Part shown: piece by piece, positions 56,722 to 64,000 of the stretch
Numbering within the stretch: position 1 is the first letter of the stretch
Layout: each line of letters opens with the position of its first letter
Assembly (NCBI GenBank): GCA_964017195.1
Contig: OZ024889.1
Span: forward strand, 66,448,858-66,512,857
Direction: 5' to 3'
Origin: Siderastrea radians
Taxonomy: Eukaryota > Cnidaria > Anthozoa > Scleractinia > Rhizangiidae
DNA: 64,000 bases
Made by a program: the position numbers and the translations under genes
Notes under the pieces: model-generated
What the model was told of the DNA's origin: nothing
Seen by the model: only the letters and a program-made list of their open reading frames with translations
Databases searched by the model: none

Positions 56722-57913
56722 CAGTTGATCCACGTCACGCGTGAACGGAAACTCTAAAATTCAAAACAACGTGACGAGTCACGCTCTCTATATTTGGGCA
56801 TTCGCCTTGTGTTTCTTGACATTCAGAGAGGGATTTCGAAAATCGAAAGGAGATTTCGAATCTGTCACAGATGTTTCGAAATGTTCAGACCTGGTTATGT
56901 TAATGCCTTAGGTCGGAAGAACAGGCCATGTAGGCCTCTCCACAAGGAAACGAGAAGACGAATAATTGATCGTTATTTGACTGGAGAGGGACCGAAAGCG
57001 ATCTCCACAGCAGCTCGTGCAACTCCTGGCGCTGTTTATTGTATGGAGCTGAAATTCGATTGAAAATAATCGGCAGTTTTCCGTGGAAAATACCTAAAAA
57101 TCAAAATAGAGTTTGAAAAACTTTACCTGTTGTGTGTTTGCTGTGTCTTTACCGCTTTTCCGAACTGCTGGAGGCCGTTGGGGCGATATTCTGTTTAACG
57201 GTCGAAGCGACGTCTTGTCACGTACTGGCTTTACTTTGGCATGATGTCGCATCGACCGTTAAACAGAAAATCGCCCCAAACGGCCTCCAGAAGCTCGGAA
57301 AAGTGGCAAAAACACAGCAAACACACAACAGGTAATGGTCTTCAAACTCTATTTCGCTTTTTAGGTATTTTGCACGGAAAACTGACCATTTACATTTTGG
57401 ATCGAATTTCAGCTCCATACAAACAACTCACATTACGCTTTGGTTAACTCTGGACGAAGCGTCGGCTTTGTCTTTAATGAACCTCGCAACTTGGAAAAAC
57501 TGTTATCAGTAATTGCTTGACACGGCAGATGTATCTTGGTTTTCGTCCACTTCCTTCGGAGTTACCGTTCTTACACAAGCGTTCAGCTCCAAGGTTTGTT
57601 CTCGTTCGGTTGAAACAGGAATCACGCGTCAGCAAAATAATTGACATAATTTCACCTCCTTCTAGTCGTCTAAAACGTTTTTGAACCACTGACGAGAAGC
57701 GAACCCAGAAAATAACGCGGTCTCTCGATAAAACAAAGATTTGTCCCGTCACAACCCGTTGCTTCTACAAAGATAGAAGCCATTTTCGGAAATTTCAACG
57801 AGATCTTCAATATTTCCCTTGTGATCTCCGTTACGTCACTGAAAGTAGCTTGTTTATTTGAAGACTCGGATCACGTGTTGAGGTTTCCGTTCACGCGTGA
57901 CGTGGATCAACTG
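56722..57913 (+). mobile_element. Tc1/mariner-like DNA transposon relic, 1192 bp, TA duplication
   Basis: Inverted ends of about 30 bp begin CAGTTGATCCACGTCACGCG. TA flanks the element, and copy 1 (ACCTTTAATC near 55338) shows the empty site with one TA. An 89-codon frame (56794-57063) encodes a helix-turn-helix-like stretch (KETRRRIIDRYLTGEGPKAI ending in GAVY), the N-terminal DNA-binding part of Tc1-type transposases. The DDE part is missing, replaced by an internal inverted repeat at 57160-57300. So it is an internally deleted, non-autonomous copy. Confidence 0.8.
56794..57063 (+). pseudogene. Tc1-like transposase N-terminal (HTH) fragment
   Basis: The 89-codon frame has basic, Arg-rich sequence and a paired-like HTH: KETRRRIIDRYLTGEG, then ISTAARATPGAVY. 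It ends 7 codons after GAVY, long before any catalytic domain. A full Tc1 transposase is normally about 340 aa. Could still act as a DNA-binding peptide, but that is speculation. Confidence 0.7.
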
Positions 57914-58424
57914 TAATCATTTTCATTGCATCGCGAGTCAAAATAATTTTTCATTCTGCCCGTTACTGTGTGAACTGCAACCACCTCAAAAGGCATGTTG
58001 GCTTTGTAACCGTGCACACTTATGTCCTACAACCCCTGAACGGCTGAAGAACTACAACCAAACGTTCCAGAGAAATCGCCGGCGAATCATTGATTGCTGA
58101 AGACGTAAGTCCAATGTCAGGAAATGCTATTTAAAAAATTCACACGACCCACTTAAGCAGTAGCTTAGGAGGTGAGAATAACTGACCAACGATGATCAGA
58201 AAGAAAATTGGACAACCTTAGATAAGAGAAAGCTTTGCCTTCACGGAATCTCAGTTTTGAAGACTTGATGTTCTTGGGTACCATGAAGTTCCCCTTCAGA
58301 ATCTTTTCTACAATTTAATCATCCTCGGAGACCCAGGGGCAGCTAGTCGGGACGACGGGATTTTCATGGGCGAAAGTTTACAACAAGAGCGGGAGAGCCC
58401 CTGGGCACTTACTCTTATCGAACG

Positions 58425-58578
58425 CATGCATGCCCTTTGTGTAACGTAAATTATTCTCTGTAAGTAAGCTATGTATTGTAGTGTATTGTAATTGTAAGTA
58501 AGCTATGTATTGTAATGTATTGTAAGTCAGTGTTAATCAATAAACTGCTTTATCTAAAAAAAAAAAAAAAAAAAAAAA
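58425..58578 (+). mobile_element. Poly(A)-tailed retroposed fragment inside the left arm
   Basis: Absent from the right arm. It starts CATGCATGCCC, has tandem GTAAGCTATGTATTGTA units, an AATAAA at 58539 and a 24-A tail. A short AACG duplication is possible at its edges. Probably a truncated LINE/SINE 3' end or processed transcript end. Confidence 0.65.
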
Positions 58579-59381
58579 CGAGTTCCAGAAGCGTTTGAAA
58601 TCCCGCCTTCTGATTGGCCAGAAAAATATTTTTCTGGCCAATCAGCGAGGAACAGCCGGGCGACTCTTGCGTCTTCTTACACGAGGTTGTTTTCCTCATC
58701 GAACGCCGTAGTAGCGTGGCCCGTTCAACGGGAACATTTTTGAGGAGAGCTTCAGAAAAAATAAATAAATAATAAATAAATAAACGAAGTCGAGGAAATC
58801 GCAAACTATAACGTAGCCGCAAGAAAACAAACACTCACAGGGAATTTTTCACGGCGGACTTATCGAAGGTATCGTAAATTTTTAGAGCTAGCGACTTCCC
58901 CTTTCTCCAGTGTAACTAATTATTTCTCCTTCTTCGTTGATCTTCGTCTGAAACTTTCCATCTCTGATGCACGGGCCACGCAACTATTTTGATCGAGCGT
59001 GTCATGTCACGTACTAGAGAGAACTAGTTCTCTCTTGTACGTGACATGGCGTCGCATCGACCGTTAAGCAGAGAATCGCCCAGATCGGCCTCCAGAAGCC
59101 CGGAAAAGCAATAAAAACGCAGCAAACACATAGCAGATAATGTTTTTCAAACTATATTTCCATTTTAGTGCATTTTCAGCGGAAAACCGCCGATTATTTT
59201 CGATCGAATTTCAGTTCCATACAAACACTCATTTTACGCTTTGGTTAACTGTGGTTCCCACGCTCGAGCGACATAGTTGCGTGGCCCGTGCATCGGAGAT
59301 TCCCGTGAAAAGTTTCAGACGTAGTTCAACGAACAAGGAGAAATAATTAGTAACATCGTTTACTCGAGTAGCTATTAGCCT

Positions 59382-59801
59382 CATTGCCGGGTTTCATATC
59401 GTGAGAGACTGGGTACGACTCCCTTAATTGTGATAATGGTAACACAATACTCACATAGCCAGAAAGAGCACATCGAACTCTACAAAATCACGAAGTTTGG
59501 TGTTAATCGGATTAATTTTGAACGGCTTACAACCATTCAAAAATGCTAAAATTTACAAAGAAATGTACGGATTTCCGGACAAGTTGACAACTTGTCCGGA
59601 AAATCCATACATTTCTTTGTAAATTTTAGCATTTTAGCATTTTTGAACGGTTGTAAGCCGTTCAAAATTAATCCGATTAACACCAAACTTCGTGATTTTG
59701 TAGAGTTCGATGTGCTCTTTCTGGCTATGTGAGTATTGTGTTGCCATTATCACAATCAAGGGACTCGTACCCAGTCTCTCACGATATGAAACCCGGCAAT
59801 G
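59382..59801. repeat. Near-perfect palindrome, ~205-bp arms with almost no loop
   Basis: Left arm CATTGCCGGGTTTCATATCG...TACATTTC is mirrored to GATATGAAACCCGGCAATG. The centre is GGACAAGTTGACAACTTGTCC near 59578-59598. Only a few mismatches occur between arms, so it is young or maintained by gene conversion. Confidence 0.85.
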
Positions 59802-60991
59802 CAACACTTGAGAAAGGGGAAGTCGCTAGCTCTAAAAATTTACGATACCTTCGATAAGTCCGCCGTGAAAAATTCCTTGTGAGTATTTGTTTACTTGCGG
59901 CTACGTTATAGTTTGCGATTTCCTCGACTTCGTTTATTTATTATTTATTTATTATTTCTGAAGCTCTCCTCAAAAATGTTCCCGTTGAACGGGCCACGCT
60001 ACTACGGCGTTCGATGAGGAAAACAACCTCGTGTAAGAAGACATGAGAGTCGCCCGGCTGTTCCTCTTCGGTGATTGGCCAGAAAAATGTTTTTCTGGCC
60101 AATCAGAAGGCGGGATTTCAAACGCTTCTGGAACTCGTTCGGTAAGAGTAAGTGCCCAGGGGCTCTCCCGCTCTTGTTGTAAACTTTCGCCCATGAAAAA
60201 CCCGTCGTCCCGACTAGCTGCCCCTGGGTCTCCGAGGATGCAATTTAATCAGCGTTCGATAACTTTTAATTCCAGGAATTGTTTTAATAAATTTAATTTA
60301 AGCAAATACACAATGATAATGCTTTTTTAGAAATAAACAAAAGTTAGCCTACTGTTAAAGTGGGTAATGTATTTCAGGATCGTGCATCATACAGTTCCTG
60401 TATGTTCTTAAATTTGAAAAGAGAATATTATAAGAATTGATGACGCTAGCTAGTGAAACTGGTTTAGATCACCCTCCAACGCAGAGATCTTTTGCGCTCG
60501 TCAAAGAGTAACCTCCATTTATGGAAAACTTTAGTGACCGATTAAAACTCTGTTGATTGTTTAACTACGTTTTTAGTTTTAACATGGTTTTCGTTTAAAC
60601 GAAAGCATGACGAAAACTCTTTCAATCCCTTGGATGCCTGCTTTGATCGCGAGTACATCTCCAATTAAGCTACTCGGACAAATAAATTATTTGTAGTTTC
60701 GAAGAGCGGTGACTGCATTCTATTTGTTTGAAATTTTCAATTTAAATCTCAAAGATAGCTTTCAATTTTTTTCAGTAGTGGTGGAATAAAAGCAGAACAA
60801 AAATTCATGAGACATGTACAGCTTTGAAAGGTTTCTTGTGAAAAGAATAGAAGTATTCTGCCACACCAACCATTCAACTGTACTATACGGTCAAAAAAGG
60901 TTTACCGGCTTATGTATTATAAGGTACCTATCACCCGCTATTCTTCTTACATTGCAGTACATTACGTGTCATTTGCGTGGTGCATATAAAA

Positions 60992-61764
60992 TTAACTGTG
61001 GGCTTGAAAACAAAAACTGTACTGCTCTCGTAGGCTAGCGTAACTCACTGCTGACAACACTGCGTTATCATCGATGTACTTTTCAAAAGTACATCGTTCA
61101 CAAAATCGGTTCAGCTCCACTCGAAAATGGTCTGGAGAGTAAGACGAACATCGTGCCGAATTCTTCACACCTTTGTCCCAAAAACCGTGTCTCGGAATTT
61201 TTTTATCTGGCCTGGTTTGTTTTCTGCACTCGGTTAAACTTTGAAGTTTTAAAAAACACCCCTTCTCTCTCTTTAACGGATCATTACTTTTGAATGAACG
61301 CAAAAAATAAAATTCGGAGACAAAATTTTGGTGTAAAATTATCTGGCAACATTCTCGCCAAATTTGAGCTAAATTGGTTGAAAACTGGCTGAACGCTAAC
61401 TTAAAACGTGCGCTCAATTTCTTGAAAAATTTGTTTCGAAAAAAAAGGCAAAATAGATGAGAAGACATTTTTCCGGCCTGATGAGATTAAAACAGCTAGG
61501 TGTCAGGATAATTACCTGCGGTGTGATCGAGGAGAGGCTCAAAATCCCGCCAAGCATGGTGTCATATTTTTATCGGAAAGCGACTTTCGTCCAGATCTTA
61601 ATGCACTGGAAATTTTACCTTCGCAATTTCACGTCGGCTGTAGAATGCCAAAGACATCAGCGAGAAGAAAGGGTGAGCACGTTGAAACCTGCGAAGAAGC
61701 CGCCGCGTGCTTGGCTCAAGATCTAAGAGAGAACGTCCTGTCACAAATGCAAGCGGTTGGCTAA
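60992..61764. other. Opposed uncharacterised open frames
   Basis: A minus-strand frame of 158 codons (60992-61468) overlaps the start of a plus-strand frame without Met (about 61426-61764). The latter reads KIDEKTFFRPDEIKTARCQD and ends AQDLRENVLSQMQAVG. Composition is protein-like, but no domain, signal peptide or splice support is seen. Either could be chance; I do not call a gene. Confidence 0.2.
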
Positions 61765-64000
61765 CAATAATCCTCCGTGATTTTTACTTTTCGTTGTAAT
61801 CTACAGTGCAACAAAGAACAACGAAACCAGATAAAAATCACGAAGCAATGAATTACGCATTACTTTGAATACATTAGCATTTACTTGCCAACTGTGAATT
61901 TGTAACGCAAGCTTTTCCGTCGGTTCATACGTCCTCTTTAACGTAAATCTAAAAGTGTTCCAGTGAATCAATGTTAATAAGACTCAATACTAAAATTGGT
62001 CACATCGTCAAGCAGGCGTGTTTATTGTTTTAAAAAAATCTATCGTGCCGTTCTTAAGATTTTCGCAAAAGCGCTCAAATTCAAAAATTACCACAAAATT
62101 ATTACGCCAATGATCTTAGAAAAACAATTCGTTCTCGATATCGCGAACACTAGTTTCAACAAAACTTTCTAGGAGTAAAATAGTAAGTAAAAGACACATT
62201 TTAACAGTATTTTCTAGCCATTTCATTAAAGCCTTGATTATTTTTCAGTGCATTTACTATGCAAAAACTAAGGTTGAAAATGTTTTGGCGATTTACTTCA
62301 AAACAAACATACAGAATTCTTTTGTTCTTGTAAATTTTGTTTGCCATACACCACAGTTTAAGATGTTGGTATGTGCTTTTCAAAGTGAAATCTGGATCGC
62401 GCAAAATTTCAATTTTACTGTTTTCGGGGATTTTTGTTTATTGTTGTCATGGAAACATCGATTTTCACAAATGTAAACCACGCTAAAGTTTAATCCAAAA
62501 CCAACAAGTATTGCAAATTTGACGTTGATCTGACAAGATGAAGGCTGTCTAAGAGTCGATTTTAAAAGTGAGGTATGGTCCCAAAAAACTATATCGAAAC
62601 ACCTTAATACGCGCAAAATACTGACTTCGTTTTCTGAGGTCATTCTTCCCCCCCCCCCCCCCTTCCCTTTGTTTACCTTTTCTGTCTCTGCTACAACAAT
62701 TCAGTCCACTAGTTGAAGCTCCCTCCATCGAGGTCAGTGATACAGAAAAAAATAAATCTCTCGGTTTAGGAGCAAAAAATAGATCGATGATCAGTATTCT
62801 GAAGCACGTTTCTGGTTGTTGTACTTGACGCGCACATTCCGCCGACAATTGGTGATAGGTCTAATTAGCTGGTTGCATGTGATTGGATCATAGTTGCGAA
62901 TCGGAAACGCCATTGTGTAAACAATCCTTAATCCCCAGAAAACTGAAAATCGCTTTTTCTCGAATTCAACTTTGAGGGCACAAGCGAAGTTTGGGGAGTT
63001 TATTCTCGCTAAGTATGCAACCAATTTAGGTGAAAATTGGCAGGGAGCTTGCAGATATGCTGAATTTAAAAATATTTTCTCAGAATTTTTGTTTTTGCTT
63101 TAGTTTTTGAGATATGGCCTTTTCTTTCGAAAAGGTTGCAAAAACTACCATTCTGATCTTAGAAAATTTATAAAAAAAAATAAAGAAGCGCTAAAATCGA
63201 AATCGGAGACACCGTTTTTTGGTTCAATATCTGTATAATAAATTCCACTGGTAATGAGAAGTGTCGAGGTTAAATTAGCGTCTGCAAATAAACTTCGCAC
63301 GTAAAACGTCTCTTCTCAAAAAAATAAGGTGTAACTTTATTTCTAAGAAGATTTTAGCAAAAGTGGCGCAAAAAATAAGATATTTGCTTATTAAAGTTTA
63401 AGAAAATGTATAGTTTGTTCGTAATTGCGTGAATATTTGACGCACTAAGCGCAAATAAACGAAACCACTGTTTTTACTTCTGTGTATCCTTAAGAAGAAT
63501 TGGAAGCTTTAACCAGAATGATGTTAACTGGTGCCAGTATTGTACCGCATTCACTAATCAGTCGTTCCTGTTTTGTCGAGAATAACGACTGATTCACAAA
63601 CTAAGTATACTCTAACACACAGTGATTTGTATGTAATATGTACAACTTTGTGCTGAACGTTCTTCATGTTAGAAATAAAGACACTGTTAGTAGGACAAAA
63701 AATGTTTTCCTGCGTCCAAGCATTCATTTTTAGTTAATGACGTCACGAAAGTGACGTCAGTGGTTAATGTCATTAAAGCCTAAAAGAACGGTGCTGTCCC
63801 ATATACGATATCCGATATCGTGTACGATATACGGTATCTGTCTTTGTCTGTGAGGCCGGGGGGGTATTCTTTGAGACATTGGGTGGGGGTGTGCGACCGT
63901 GACACTGAGACCCTTCTTATCAGCAGCACATGCACATACAGCTTATACTATGGGAGTACGAATCCCGGGCTTTGAAGTGTTTTGCGATCAACAGAAACTA
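61765..64000. other. Right end of window, no gene seen
   Basis: AT-rich sequence with a poly(C) run near 62649, a TGACGTCACGAAAGTGACGTCA palindrome at 63739 and GATATC-rich short palindromes near 63805-63835. No supported gene. Confidence 0.5.

Larger units (their letters stand above)
58320..60240. mobile_element. 1.9-kb foldback (MULE-like) element with 9-bp target duplication and nested inverted repeats
   Basis: Ends CATCCTCGGAGACCCAGGGG and complement; CAATTTAAT flanks it at 58311-58319 and 60241-60249, and copy 1 keeps the single-site version. The arms run several hundred bp (58320-58912 and 59800-60240). The left arm is interrupted by a poly(A) insert at 58425-58578. The centre holds two further inverted structures (58913-59354 and 59382-59801). 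No coding region. Confidence 0.82.
56539..60702. repeat. Tandem duplicate unit, copy 2 (interrupted by two transposons)
   Basis: The duplicated sequence is 56539-56721, 57914-58319 and 60241-60702. The two gaps are exactly the TA-flanked element and the 9-bp-duplication foldback element. Near 60599-60690 copy 2 also has about 90 bp that copy 1 lacks. Confidence 0.75.

Noticed and set aside
1..64000. CRISPR arrays, operons or bacterial islands
   Set aside because: No spaced direct repeats, no ribosome-binding sites, and spliced genes throughout.

Overview
The window is nuclear DNA from an animal, most likely an anthozoan cnidarian (stony coral or close relative). This is inferred from AT-rich sequence, small exons in long introns with GT-AG borders, dense DNA-transposon and MITE content, and cnidarian-type repeats. 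No bacterial, organellar or viral gene organisation is seen.

Layout. (1) 1-745 holds the last three exons of a DUF885-family metallopeptidase-like gene. A complete tandem paralogue lies at 5901-16137: nine exons, 797 aa, type II membrane protein, with HEARPGHH and EGWALY zinc motifs. The duplication includes roughly 1.3 kb of 3' flank. (2) 18384-23606 and 26630-37887 hold two tandem genes for secreted single-domain thioredoxin/PDI-like proteins that most resemble TXNDC5 domains. Their active sites are unusual (CHHC and CSDC), their tails are unrelated and low-complexity, and neither has an ER-retention signal. (3) Intron 2 of the second gene carries a 6.9-kb DNA transposon (29277-36168). It has ~470-bp terminal inverted repeats, a 3-bp AGA target duplication, and one long, now broken gene combining Cys/His fingers, a transposase-like core, an XPG/FEN1-like nuclease and a C-terminal CXC domain. 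It best fits the Academ superfamily, XPG-encoding lineage. (4) 39627-48289 is a recent direct duplication of a fucosyltransferase-like gene on the minus strand. The left copy has a nonsense mutation and the right copy is intact. Each copy carries one MITE that the other lacks. (5) 50679-53588 is a candidate gene for an 85-aa secreted protein, assembled from splice signals. (6) 55161-60702 is another tandem repeat whose second copy was hit by a TA-duplicating Tc1/mariner-like element and by a foldback element with a 9-bp target duplication. (7) 60.7-64 kb has no convincing gene.

The host genes do not form one pathway. Membrane peptidase, secreted thioredoxin-like proteins, Golgi-type transferase and small secreted protein all point to the secretory pathway or cell surface. 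The strongest theme is lineage-specific tandem duplication overlaid by transposon insertions that can be read at base resolution, because the sister copy preserves the empty site. All exon models were made by hand from splice signals, reading frame and paralogue comparison.
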